Of a stretch of DNA of 64,000 nucleotides, positions 44,086 through 52,428 are shown one piece after another. This DNA comes from Odoribacter sp. Its GTDB lineage: Bacteria; Bacteroidota; Bacteroidia; Bacteroidales; Prolixibacteraceae. The notes beneath the pieces were generated by a model that ran no database searches, had not been told where the DNA came from, and saw only the letters and a list, made by a program, of their open reading frames with translations. Each line of letters opens with the position of its first letter. Position 1 is the first letter of the stretch. The stretch lies in the NCBI GenBank assembly GCA_013824715.1, contig PNOH01000012.1, forward strand, positions 1-64,000. Direction: 5' to 3'. Made by a program: the position numbers and the translations under genes.

Positions 44086-44919
44086 TTATTTCACCGTTTT
44101 ATCCAACGGACGGCCTAAACTTTCATACAGGCTCTTTCTACCGGCTTTGTCTTTAGTTAAAATTCCGCTGGCATATTTGGCCACCTGGACAGCAACTGCA
44201 CGGGGCACAACAACAACGCCATCGCCATCGCCCACTACCACATCGCCCGGACAAACCAGTACGCCACCAATTGTGACCGGACGGTTGACCGATTCAATCT
44301 CATTTCTTCCGGGACGAATTCCCCGGCCTTTATTACGCAGGTAAAGCGGAATCCTTTCGAGCCCAACTTCGTCGGTATCGCGCGAGCCAGCGTCGGTAAC
44401 CACACCAACGGCGCCCAGCTTATGCCAGAACAGGATGTTATTCGAACCAATTGAGCCAATGTCACGGTCTTCCACATCGTCAATCACAACTGCTGTTCCA
44501 GGTTTGATAAGCGCGGTAAATGCTTCATTCGAATATGCATTGTAAAAATTACCTTCCCATTTGGCAAAATCTTCGCCAGGGGCAGGCAGGGCAGGCTTTT
44601 GCGTGGGAACATACCGGGCAGTTACCGCTATTCCCCTGAAAACATGGGCAAAATCTTTGAGATCAACCCAGTCGGCATGAATATCCGGATTGACCAGTCC
44701 TGTGCCTGGCAAGCCGACCATATCCAAACCATCCGATACATCGGCCACGCGAAGGCTTTTGTACAATTCCAGAATTTGGGCATCTTCTTCGGCAGAATAC
44801 GTTTTGGTTTCAATGAAATTCATTCCTTTTGCCAGTAAGGCTTTTTCTGGCCCCTGGGCAAATGAAGCAGCACCCATAATGGCAAAAAGAATCCACATAA
44901 GCAATCTGAAATTTTTCAT
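44086..44919 (-). CDS. Exported RraA family protein
   Basis: The 277-aa product has a clear signal peptide (MKNFRLLMWILFAIMGAASFAQG) and an RraA/HMG-aldolase fold: RVADVSDGLDMVG, GTAVVIDDVEDRDIGSIGSN, VGVVTDAGSRDTDEV and CPGDVVVGDGDGVVVVPRA. The DAGSRD motif is that of RraA-like aldolases and decarboxylases. Family members are normally cytosolic; a secreted form is unusual. The ORF track starts 31 codons upstream inside the preceding gap; I use the ATG at 44919. It follows the small exported protein by 10 nt, so the two form an operon. Confidence 0.88.
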   Translation of the reverse strand: MKNFRLLMWILFAIMGAASFAQGPEKALLAKGMNFIETKTYSAEEDAQILELYKSLRVADVSDGLDMVGLPGTGLVNPDIHADWVDLKDFAHVFRGIAVTARYVPTQKPALPAPGEDFAKWEGNFYNAYSNEAFTALIKPGTAVVIDDVEDRDIGSIGSNNILFWHKLGAVGVVTDAGSRDTDEVGLERIPLYLRNKGRGIRPGRNEIESVNRPVTIGGVLVCPGDVVVGDGDGVVVVPRAVAVQVAKYASGILTKDKAGRKSLYESLGRPLDKTVK

Positions 44920-44929
44920 GTTTTTTTGT

Positions 44930-45466
44930 TTATTGCTTATCGTAAACTCTGGTTGATTTTTGCTCACCGTCAGGTGTTGTAAATGAAGTTTGAACCGAAA
45001 GTGTTTTGGCATCGGTAAGAGTCCACACTTCAGACGATTTCATTGTCCTGGATTCGCCATTCATGTCAAAAGTCCGTGAAGTTTCAATCGTAAGGGCTTT
45101 GCCATCAGCCGACCATGTTGCAACTGACTTACTTTCGCCTCTGGTTGAAGTATTTATACTCTCTTTTCCATCGAGGGAATACTTCGAGGTTGTGGTCACG
45201 TTCTCACCATTCTGGTTGGTTCTTGTCCGAACAACTGTCAAAAGATTAGCTTCCTGGGTGGCAACAACATTACCACCTCCCATTCTCTGCCCAAAACCCT
45301 CGCCTACAATACTTTTCTCTGCATTTAATGTCCAGTTACCTGAGAAGTCAACCTTCCCTGATTGCGCAATTGACACGACCGGCACCATAAAAGCCAACAT
45401 GAACATCATTGGAATTAACTGCCTGATTGATCTTTTAATTTGAAAATTTTCAGCATTTCTTTTCAT
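44930..45466 (-). CDS. Small exported protein, lipocalin-like beta pattern
   Basis: A 178-aa protein with a signal peptide (PMMFMLAFMVPVVSIAQ) followed by FSGNWTLNAEKS and repeating beta strands rich in Thr and Ser (KYSLDGKES, ATWSADGKALTIETSR, VWTLTDAKTLSVQTSFTTPDGE). This resembles lipocalin-like META-type proteins common in Bacteroidota. Function is unknown. It is the first gene of the pair with RraA. Confidence 0.6.
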   Translation of the reverse strand: MKRNAENFQIKRSIRQLIPMMFMLAFMVPVVSIAQSGKVDFSGNWTLNAEKSIVGEGFGQRMGGGNVVATQEANLLTVVRTRTNQNGENVTTTSKYSLDGKESINTSTRGESKSVATWSADGKALTIETSRTFDMNGESRTMKSSEVWTLTDAKTLSVQTSFTTPDGEQKSTRVYDKQ

Positions 45467-45574
45467 TTTTTCTTAATTTAGGTTATTGATTTAACTTAGA
45501 ACACTACCAAAGGTAACTATTTCGGAGGATTTTAAGAAAGAATAATGATTTCGATATCTGTAATTATTGCCTAA

Positions 45575-45582
45575 TAATTTTG
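45575..45582 (+). promoter_or_regulatory. -7 box of the first glycoside-hydrolase-like gene
   Basis: TAATTTTG is an exact TAnnTTTG match 27 nt before the ATG at 45610. It lies across the ORF-track start (45580), supporting the later start. Confidence 0.5.
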
Positions 45583-45609
45583 GTACCTTTTGACCTTAAA
45601 ATTCAGATC

Positions 45610-47781
45610 ATGGATAGAAGAAATTTCATCAGGACGACCTCTGTTGTTGCGGGCGCAGTTGTCGTCGTGGAGCCCTCAGTTCTTGCCGGTTTAAGAAGTC
45701 CGGCTGAACAAACCTGGTTCGACCGGCCAATGAGATGGGCCCAACTCACATTGGTTGAAAATGATCCCGGAAGTTTTGATCCTGATTTCTGGCTCAGTTA
45801 TTTCAAGCGAATCCATGCCGATGGCACAACACTGAGCGCCGGTGGCGTGGTGGCCTATTATCCAACGGATGTGCCGTTGCACCACCGAAGCGACTGGCTT
45901 GGTAACTCCGATCCATTTGGTTATATGGTTGAAGGATGCCGCAAAATGAAGATGTCCATCATTGCCCGAACCGACCCCCATGCAGCCCGGCAAAATGTGG
46001 TTGACGCCCACCCCGACTGGATTGCAGTGACGGCCAACGGGGAGAAGCGCCGTCATTGGGCTAATAAGGATTTGTGGGTAACCTGCGCCCTAGGCCCGTA
46101 TAATTTTGAATTTATGACCAAGGTGCACCAGGAAATCATGCAGCGCTACCAGCCCGATGGTATTTTCTCGAACCGCTGGGCCGGGCATGGAATCTGTTAC
46201 TGCGAACATTGCACGGAAAATTTCAAAGCATTTTCAGGACTCAACCTTCCTCAAACCAGCGATCCATTCAACAAAACCTACCAGAAATATTCAGAATGGA
46301 ATACCTTCAGGTTGAAAGAGCTTTGGGTATTGTGGGATGGAATCATCAGAAAGCAAAAATCCACTTCGAGGTTTATCCCGAATGGATTTCCTGATAAAGT
46401 GGTGACTGGTCAGTTGTCAGATATCGTCTTTACCGACCATCAGGCAAGGAGCGGCGTAATTCCGCCCTGGTCGAACGGAAAGGGCGCCAAAGAATTACGG
46501 GCTTCCATCGGAATGAAACCGCTGGGAGGAATTTTCAGCGTTGGCGTTGAAGAACAATACCGCTGGAAAGATTCTGTTCAGACTGAAGCTGAAATCCGGA
46601 TTTGGGTTGCCGAAGGTACTGCCAACGGGATGCGCCCCTGGTTTACCAAGTTTTCAGGAGTGTTGTACGACAAGCGATGGCTCGATGTCGTGGATAAAAT
46701 ATACCAGGTTCATTACCGAAACGAGCGATACCTGAGAAACACGGCGCCCATGGCCCGTGTCGGAATGGTGTTTTCTGAACAGAACCGGAATTACGGTAAA
46801 GAGACCTGGCAGCAGAAAAACGGTGATCATGCGCTCGGTATGTACCACGTACTGATCGAAGACCGTATGCCATTTGAAATGGTGAACGACCGCCTGCTCG
46901 ATGCAGAACTCCTGAAACCCTTTAAACTGCTGATATTACCTAATATTGCTGCTCTTTCTGCGGAACAGTGCGATCATCTCCGGAAATTTGTTGAACGTGG
47001 AGGAAGTCTTCTGTCCACTTTCGAGACTTCGCTTTATAATGAAAACGGCCAGAGAAGATCAGATTTCGGTTTGGCCGATTTGTTTGGGGTTTCCTTTGAT
47101 CAGCATGTGGAAGGTCTGATGCAAAACAGTTATCTGCGCCTGAAGGAAGATTCGGAAACCAATCAGTTTCATCCGGTTTTAAAAGGCCTGGAAGATGCCT
47201 ACCGGATTATCAATACCATTCATCAGGTGAATGTTATTCCAAAGTCATCCTTCCCCGGTCCGGTGACCCTGATACCCACTTATCCCGACCTTCCGATGGA
47301 AGATGTTTATCCCCGGATTCCAGAAACTGACATACGGGAACTTTACCTGCGAGATGTTGGCAATGGACGGGTTGCCTATTTCCCCGGAGATATTGACCGG
47401 ACATTCTGGCAAATCATGAGCGCCGATCATGGGAAACTTTTGCGAAACACCATCCGTTGGGCGCTTCAGGAAGAACCAATTGTGGAAGTGAATGGTCCCG
47501 GCGTGGTTGATGTAACGGTATGGCGACAGGCGAATTCCATGACAGTCCATCTTGTAAACCTGACCAATCCGATGATGATGAAAGGTCCGTTCAGGGAATT
47601 TATCCCGATTGATCAACAGGTCAGCATTAATATTCCTGAAGGAACAACAGTTCAGAAGGTTCACTTTCTGGCAAGCGGACAAAAATCTGATTTTAAGATC
47701 AATGATGGTAAGATATTCGTCAATGTGCCACAGATTCAGGATCATGAGATCATCGGAATAGATTTAGAAGCCTCTAAATAA
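45610..47781 (+). CDS. Secreted glycoside-hydrolase-like protein, paralogue A
   Basis: A 723-aa protein with a twin-arginine-like signal (MDRRNFIRTTSVVAGAVVV). The N-terminal two thirds has a TIM-barrel-like pattern: WLSYFKRIHADGTTLSAGGVVAYYP, KMKMSIIARTDPHAA, PDGIFSNRWAGHGICYCEHC. The last third looks like the glutamine-amidotransferase-like trimerisation domain of GH42-type enzymes (LLILPNIAALSAEQCDHLRKFVERGGSLLSTFETSLYNENGQ). The closest description is an uncharacterised alpha-amylase/GH42-like hydrolase. The substrate and catalytic residues are unknown. A paralogue lies 225 nt downstream. Confidence 0.7.
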   Translation: MDRRNFIRTTSVVAGAVVVVEPSVLAGLRSPAEQTWFDRPMRWAQLTLVENDPGSFDPDFWLSYFKRIHADGTTLSAGGVVAYYPTDVPLHHRSDWLGNSDPFGYMVEGCRKMKMSIIARTDPHAARQNVVDAHPDWIAVTANGEKRRHWANKDLWVTCALGPYNFEFMTKVHQEIMQRYQPDGIFSNRWAGHGICYCEHCTENFKAFSGLNLPQTSDPFNKTYQKYSEWNTFRLKELWVLWDGIIRKQKSTSRFIPNGFPDKVVTGQLSDIVFTDHQARSGVIPPWSNGKGAKELRASIGMKPLGGIFSVGVEEQYRWKDSVQTEAEIRIWVAEGTANGMRPWFTKFSGVLYDKRWLDVVDKIYQVHYRNERYLRNTAPMARVGMVFSEQNRNYGKETWQQKNGDHALGMYHVLIEDRMPFEMVNDRLLDAELLKPFKLLILPNIAALSAEQCDHLRKFVERGGSLLSTFETSLYNENGQRRSDFGLADLFGVSFDQHVEGLMQNSYLRLKEDSETNQFHPVLKGLEDAYRIINTIHQVNVIPKSSFPGPVTLIPTYPDLPMEDVYPRIPETDIRELYLRDVGNGRVAYFPGDIDRTFWQIMSADHGKLLRNTIRWALQEEPIVEVNGPGVVDVTVWRQANSMTVHLVNLTNPMMMKGPFREFIPIDQQVSINIPEGTTVQKVHFLASGQKSDFKINDGKIFVNVPQIQDHEIIGIDLEASK

Positions 47782-47816
47782 CGGCGGAAATCAGAGCTGA
47801 AATAAGCAGAATCTTA

Positions 47817-47959
47817 ATGCCGAAGGCATGATAGTATTATAGCAAATCGTCGGATAAGAAAGGTATGAATGCCGAAGGCATGGCAGAATCATATCACCAC
47901 TTCGTGGTTAAAAAATGCTTTTTTCACCATATTCTATAATAATACCAACCCTTCGGGTT
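47817..47959. repeat. Four short hairpins with GAA/TTC loops between the two hydrolase genes
   Basis: ATGCC-GAA-GGCAT occurs twice (47817-47829 and 47869-47881), followed by ACCAC-TTC-GTGGT (47896-47908) and AACCC-TTC-GGGTT (47947-47959). All have 5-bp stems and a 3-nt loop. The last is followed by TTTTT and could act as a terminator. Confidence 0.65.
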
Positions 47960-48006
47960 TTTAAAATTTGCACAACTTCTAAACTGAAAAACAAACATCT
48001 TAAAAA

Positions 48007-50343
48007 ATGAGCAAATCAGAATTAAAACATTTAGCCAATCCATACGGAGGCCATAGCCGCCGGTCATTCCTGAAGAAAACTGCTGCCGCCTCGGTACTGC
48101 TTGCCGGCGGTGATCTTCTGACCTTTGGTACAATTACCCCCTTCAGCAAAAGAGAAACTACAGATGAAACGCCTTGGTACCGTCGGGTAACCCGCTGGGG
48201 TCAGACAAACATTACCGAAAAAGATCCTGCCCATTACGATATTGCCTGGTGGCGTAACTATTGGAAAGAGACGCAAACACAAGGCGTCATCATCAATGCA
48301 GGCGGTATCGTGGCGTATTATCCGAGCAATGTTCCGCTTCACAGGCAGGCGCAGTTTTTGGAAGGCCGCGACCTTTTCGGCGATTTATGCCGCGCTGCCC
48401 ACGAAGATGGCCTGGTGGTGTTTGCCCGCATGGATTCAAACCGTGCGCACGAAGAGTTCTACAAAGCTCATCCCGATTGGTTCGCCATCGACAAAAATGG
48501 TAATCCGTACAAAGCGGGCGAGCTTTTTATTACCTGTGTCAATAGCCCGTACTATAACGAACACATTCCGTCAATCCTGACTGAAGTTTCAAACCTTTAT
48601 CATCCTGAAGGGTTTACAGACAATAGCTGGAGCGGATTGGGCCGCGATTCGATCTGCTACTGCGAGAATTGCAAAAAGAGTTTCCGGGAGAAAACCGATC
48701 ATGAAATCCCACTCGTCAAAAACTGGGACGATCAGGTTTACCGCGAATGGATCAGGTGGAATTACGACCGGAGGTTGGAAATATGGGATTTGAATAACCG
48801 TACCACAAAAGCAGCCGGAGGCCCGGATTGCATCTGGTCGGGCATGAATGGTAGCTCCATCAGTGGACAATCGAGGAGTTTTCGTGATTACAAAGAGATT
48901 TGCAAACGTGCAGACATCATCATGCTCGACTCACAGGCACGAAGCGATGCGGATGGGTTTCAGCAAAATGCGGATAGCGGCAAACTCATTCATGGGATGC
49001 TGGGATGGGACAAACTCATTCCTGAAAGCATGGCCCAATACCAGATGGGAAGGCCGACTTTCCGGCTGGCAAGTAAACCTGTTGCCGAAGCCCGGATGTG
49101 GATGATAGAAGGAATAGCAGGTGGCATACAACCCTGGTGGCATTATGTTGGCGCTTCCCATGAAGATCGCCGCATTTACCATACCGCAGGCCCGATTTTC
49201 AGGTGGCATAAAGCCAATGAAGAATTCCTGATTAACCGCAAACCGGTTGCAACGGTTGGTGTGGTGTGGTCGCAGCAAAACATGGATTTTTACGGGCGCG
49301 ACGAAACCGATCTGATGGTGGAACTTCCCTGGCGCGGAATCATACAGGCTCTTATCCGGGCAAGGATACCTTATCTGCCGGTACATGCCGACCACATCGA
49401 CCGTGAAGCAAAGAACCTAGCCGCGTTGATACTCCCAAATCTGGGTCTCATGACGGATAACCAGATTGCCTCTGTCAAGCGGTTTGTTGAAGGTGGTGGA
49501 GGTTTGCTGGCTACAGGCGAAAGCAGCTTATACAATCAATGGGGCGACCGCCGCTCTGACTATGCTTTGGGTGATACTTTTGGCGCCCATCTGGAAAATC
49601 AGCAATCCGGCAATTCAGGAACAACACTCCGGAAAAGATCCGGAGAAACCTATCACACCTACCTCCGTCTCACTCCTGAACTGCGAAAAAATCTGGATGG
49701 TCCGCAAACCGGTCTGGAACCGCAGGTTAGCGGTGACCGTCACCCAGTACTGAAAGGATTTGACGAAACAGACATTCTCTCATTTGGTGGTTCGCTTGAT
49801 TCACTCAAAATTGATTCCGGAGTAGAAGTGCTGATGACTTTTATTCCCCAATTTCCGATCTACCCGCCCGAAACGGCATGGATGCGCGAACCGAAAACTG
49901 ATATTCCAGGTTTAATCCTGAACACAAGTTCCGGTGGTGGCCCCATCGCCTTTCTACCCGCCGATCTCGACAGGCAGTATGGCCGCTACAATCTGCCGGA
50001 TCACGGTAACCTGCTGGCAAACCTCATTCGCTGGGCAGCAAAAGATGAAATTCCGCTTGCTGTCGAGTGTGCCGGATTGATTGACTGCAATCTGTACCGG
50101 CAATCTGGCCGACTGATTTTACATTTGGTCAACCTGACCAGTGCCGGAACCTGGCGCCAACCCACTGATGAATATATTCCAATAAGTCCGGTAAAGGTTC
50201 GTGTCAAATTGCCGGGAGATATGCGTGGCAAAAATTTACATTTGTTGGTATCCGATCAGAAAATTTCAAGTAAAGTTGAGAAAGGATGGGTTCAGTTCAC
50301 GGTTAGTTCAATTTTGGATCATGAGGTTGTGGTTATAACTTGA
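48007..50343 (+). CDS. Secreted glycoside-hydrolase-like protein, paralogue B
   Basis: A 778-aa homologue of the preceding gene with a twin-arginine signal (SRRSFLKKTAAASVLLAGG, about residues 18-36). Matching blocks include TQGVIINAGGIVAYYPSNVPLH, PEGFTDNSWSGLGRDSICYCENC and the C-terminal LILPNLGLMTDNQIASVKRFVEGGGGLLATGESSLYNQWGDRRSDY. At the barrel position where paralogue A has FSNRW, this one has FTDNSW, so one may have lost or changed an acidic residue. The role is probably breakdown of an extracellular or periplasmic carbohydrate. Confidence 0.7.
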   Translation: MSKSELKHLANPYGGHSRRSFLKKTAAASVLLAGGDLLTFGTITPFSKRETTDETPWYRRVTRWGQTNITEKDPAHYDIAWWRNYWKETQTQGVIINAGGIVAYYPSNVPLHRQAQFLEGRDLFGDLCRAAHEDGLVVFARMDSNRAHEEFYKAHPDWFAIDKNGNPYKAGELFITCVNSPYYNEHIPSILTEVSNLYHPEGFTDNSWSGLGRDSICYCENCKKSFREKTDHEIPLVKNWDDQVYREWIRWNYDRRLEIWDLNNRTTKAAGGPDCIWSGMNGSSISGQSRSFRDYKEICKRADIIMLDSQARSDADGFQQNADSGKLIHGMLGWDKLIPESMAQYQMGRPTFRLASKPVAEARMWMIEGIAGGIQPWWHYVGASHEDRRIYHTAGPIFRWHKANEEFLINRKPVATVGVVWSQQNMDFYGRDETDLMVELPWRGIIQALIRARIPYLPVHADHIDREAKNLAALILPNLGLMTDNQIASVKRFVEGGGGLLATGESSLYNQWGDRRSDYALGDTFGAHLENQQSGNSGTTLRKRSGETYHTYLRLTPELRKNLDGPQTGLEPQVSGDRHPVLKGFDETDILSFGGSLDSLKIDSGVEVLMTFIPQFPIYPPETAWMREPKTDIPGLILNTSSGGGPIAFLPADLDRQYGRYNLPDHGNLLANLIRWAAKDEIPLAVECAGLIDCNLYRQSGRLILHLVNLTSAGTWRQPTDEYIPISPVKVRVKLPGDMRGKNLHLLVSDQKISSKVEKGWVQFTVSSILDHEVVVIT

Positions 50344-50522
50344 TTCTGCGTTTGACCTGTTCCAATAATTTTTTGGGTTTTGTCATCCTTTTATTTTATC
50401 TTTATAGCAAAATCAGAATTTTGTGTTGTAGTATTTATATAGAGCTACCATACTGTAACTATTTAATAATTAATTTGTTTCAATAAAAGCCCAACGATTC
50501 CATATAAGAAATATGTTTTTTT

Positions 50523-51119
50523 ATGAAAAATGAAATAATCCTTACTTGGAATTGGTTAAAAGAAAACCAAGGACAACTTATGTTTATTACAACTTTTGTA
50601 TTAGTTGTAATAACTTTTATTTATGTACTTTATACAAAAGGTTTAGTTGAAACAGCACAAAAACAACTTCAACTTCAACTTTCTCAGTATCAATTTGATA
50701 ACAGACCAAGTGTTTTTATCTCTGGTTGGGGGGAATTCCAGAAATTTAAGAATATAGAAACTATTCGGTTCACTTTAAAAAATGTTGGAAAGCTACCTGC
50801 AAAATTCTCTACAATTGAATATAAAATAATTATTGGTGATAAAACATATGACATTGATTCGAAAGATTTTTCTAACCCTACCGTAATATTTCCAAGTCAA
50901 GAAAATATGCACATTGATTTACCTGTTCCGCTTATACTAATGCCAATTATTAAAAATAATCTTGGATTTAATATTACATTGCGAATGACATATTACTCCA
51001 TAAATGATATTAAAAAGGGGAATCAATTTTTTTATTCAGTAAAATATTTGCTTCGTATGAACAATCCAAACTCAGAAACTATAGATGAATATATTTTACA
51101 AGAGATTGATGCAAAATAA
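50523..51119 (+). CDS. Unknown AT-rich membrane-anchored protein
   Basis: A 198-aa protein with one N-terminal membrane helix (LMFITTFVLVVITFIYVLY), a short coiled-coil-like stretch (VETAQKQLQLQLSQYQFDNRPSVF) and a beta-rich C-terminal domain (TIRFTLKNVGKLPAKFSTIEY). I do not recognise a family. The gene looks clearly more AT-rich than its neighbours and ends in a strong hairpin, which together with nearby element remains suggests acquisition by transfer. Confidence 0.6.
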   Translation: MKNEIILTWNWLKENQGQLMFITTFVLVVITFIYVLYTKGLVETAQKQLQLQLSQYQFDNRPSVFISGWGEFQKFKNIETIRFTLKNVGKLPAKFSTIEYKIIIGDKTYDIDSKDFSNPTVIFPSQENMHIDLPVPLILMPIIKNNLGFNITLRMTYYSINDIKKGNQFFYSVKYLLRMNNPNSETIDEYILQEIDAK

Positions 51120-51127
51120 ATATTTAT

Positions 51128-51180
51128 AAATGCAATCACCCTCATCCAGTTAGTTTGAGCGAATGAGCGTGATTGCATTT
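51128..51180 (+). terminator. Terminator after the AT-rich gene
   Basis: AAATGCAATCAC and GTGATTGCATTT form a perfect 12-bp stem, extended by CTCAT / ATGAG across a bulge, about 10 nt after the stop codon. Confidence 0.7.
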
Positions 51181-51512
51181 TGCTTGGCTTGCTTAGTTTC
51201 AGTGAATATTTGAAAATAAGGTATATGAACTTTGTTTGTTTAGTACAATTTGAAAGTTATCAGTACGGCAGTTTAGCCGCCTCCATAATCCATCCAATCA
51301 ACTTTTTTTCTATAAAAACAGGACAAAACGTTATGTCCCGGAATACTACTCGTTTGCAACAAGTGGTAAGCTGTTTTGAGTTTGCAACTCTTTTATTTAA
51401 CTGATGCAATCAATTTCCGGATTGACCTTTCAAACCAACGAGCGGGGTATATTTACTAAAAATCAGCAATGAAAATCGGCAATACATTGGCAAAATCGTC
51501 GTGTCAAGGCAT
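51181..51512. other. Stretch without a recognised gene
   Basis: The region holds one 74-aa ORF (51180-51404) with no recognisable pattern, a start inside a terminator stem, and no promoter. I see no gene, RNA or repeat that I can support here. Confidence 0.4.
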
Positions 51513-51892
51513 AATTAGGGTCTGCTGAAAAATGCATTAAAATGAACTACCTCGGGGCAAGCCCGCGAGGTATCAAAAAAAGCTAACGCACATGGCGAAA
51601 GCAGAACCGACCCAAGGGTCGGGGTATTAAACCAAAAAGAGAATAAACAGACAATTTACAAGAACGAAGTGCAAGCATTTGAAAAGGAATACCGAAAAAA
51701 GCTTGCACTTGAAATTTTCAGTCAATTCAAGAAATATCCCAGAGGGATAAAATATTTATAGAAAACGGATAACACGAGTGAATATTCAACCCCAGCCGGG
51801 GTTGAACAACTTTCTAATCATCATTTTCTATAAATATATGACCTCTCTGAGGTCGTTTCAACCTTATTGGAGTTTTTCAGCAAGCCCTAATT
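51513..51892. mobile_element. MITE-like element with 20-bp terminal inverted repeats
   Basis: AATTAGGGTCTGCTGAAAAA (51513-51532) and TTTTTCAGCAAGCCCTAATT (51873-51892) are inverted with 18 of 20 matches. The outer AATT may be a target duplication. The 380-bp inside encodes no transposase but is full of stems: TACCTCG/CGAGGTA, AAGTGCAAGC/GCTTGCACTT, CAACCCC/GGGGTTG, and TATTTATAGAAAA/TTTTCTATAAATA. The ends resemble those I recall for IS1182-like elements, so it is probably a non-autonomous derivative (inference). Confidence 0.7.
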
Positions 51893-51983
51893 AAAAATGC
51901 AAATATAAAATCTAAAACAAACTGATTACAAGCATTATAGGTGTATTCACAAAGGAACTTGAAGGTTTATAAATTTTTCTGTA

Positions 51984-51991
51984 TATATTTG
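51984..51991 (+). promoter_or_regulatory. -7 box of the DUF433 gene
   Basis: TATATTTG is an exact TAnnTTTG match 22 nt before the ATG; a TTG at 51959-51961, 22 nt further upstream, could be the -33 element. Confidence 0.6.
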
Positions 51992-52013
51992 TCCATATAT
52001 CAATTTTATAGCC

Positions 52014-52250
52014 ATGACTCAGGAATTATTAAAAAGAATTACCATTGATCCGGATATATGTCACGGAAAACCGACTATTCGCGGACTTCGTTATCCAGTG
52101 GACAATATGCTCGAATTAATGGCATCTGGAATGACCATGGAAGAGTTATTGGCAGATTATCCTGATCTTGAGAAAGAGGATTTTCTTGCATGTATTAATT
52201 ATGCTGCTAAATTGACTCAAATAAAAAGCATTTACAGACTTGCATCATGA
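52014..52250 (+). CDS. DUF433 family antitoxin-like protein
   Basis: A 78-aa protein with the DUF433 pattern RITIDPDICHGKPTIRGLRYPVDNMLELMASGMTMEELLADYPDLEKEDF (shown in part), a winged-helix DNA-binding fold typical of VapB-like antitoxins. It is normally followed by a DUF5615 PIN-like toxin; here that gene starts with an ATGA overlap but is cut short. Confidence 0.88.
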   Translation: MTQELLKRITIDPDICHGKPTIRGLRYPVDNMLELMASGMTMEELLADYPDLEKEDFLACINYAAKLTQIKSIYRLAS

Positions 52251-52324
52251 AGTTTATTATTGATGCACAATTACCAATTTCCTTATCTAACCTTATAGAA
52301 TCGAGAGTACCTGTTTTTTACTGA
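52247..52324 (+). pseudogene. Truncated DUF5615 PIN-like toxin
   Basis: ATG at 52247 overlaps the DUF433 stop. The 25-aa product MKFIIDAQLPISLSNLIESR plus VPVFY matches the start of DUF5615 PIN-like toxins, with the first active-site Asp (IIDAQLP), but ends at TGA where about 90 more residues are expected. The DNA after the stop does not visibly continue the domain, so the toxin is a remnant. Confidence 0.7.
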
Positions 52325-52394
52325 AATAAACCAAAATCCCAAACTAATCGATCAGCTCCCCTTTTCCAAATCCTCTTTCAGTCCCCTGTTTTCT

Positions 52395-52402
52395 TATATT
52401 TG
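52395..52402 (+). promoter_or_regulatory. -7 box of the enolase-superfamily gene
   Basis: TATATTTG is an exact TAnnTTTG match 26 nt before the ATG at 52429. Confidence 0.55.
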
Positions 52403-52428
52403 TTCATGTTCTGTCAAATTTTTAACGA

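Noticed and set aside
51180-51404. 74-aa ORF MLGLLSFSEYLKIRY
   Set aside because: Starts inside the terminator stem of the previous gene, has no recognisable motif, no promoter and poor codon pattern.
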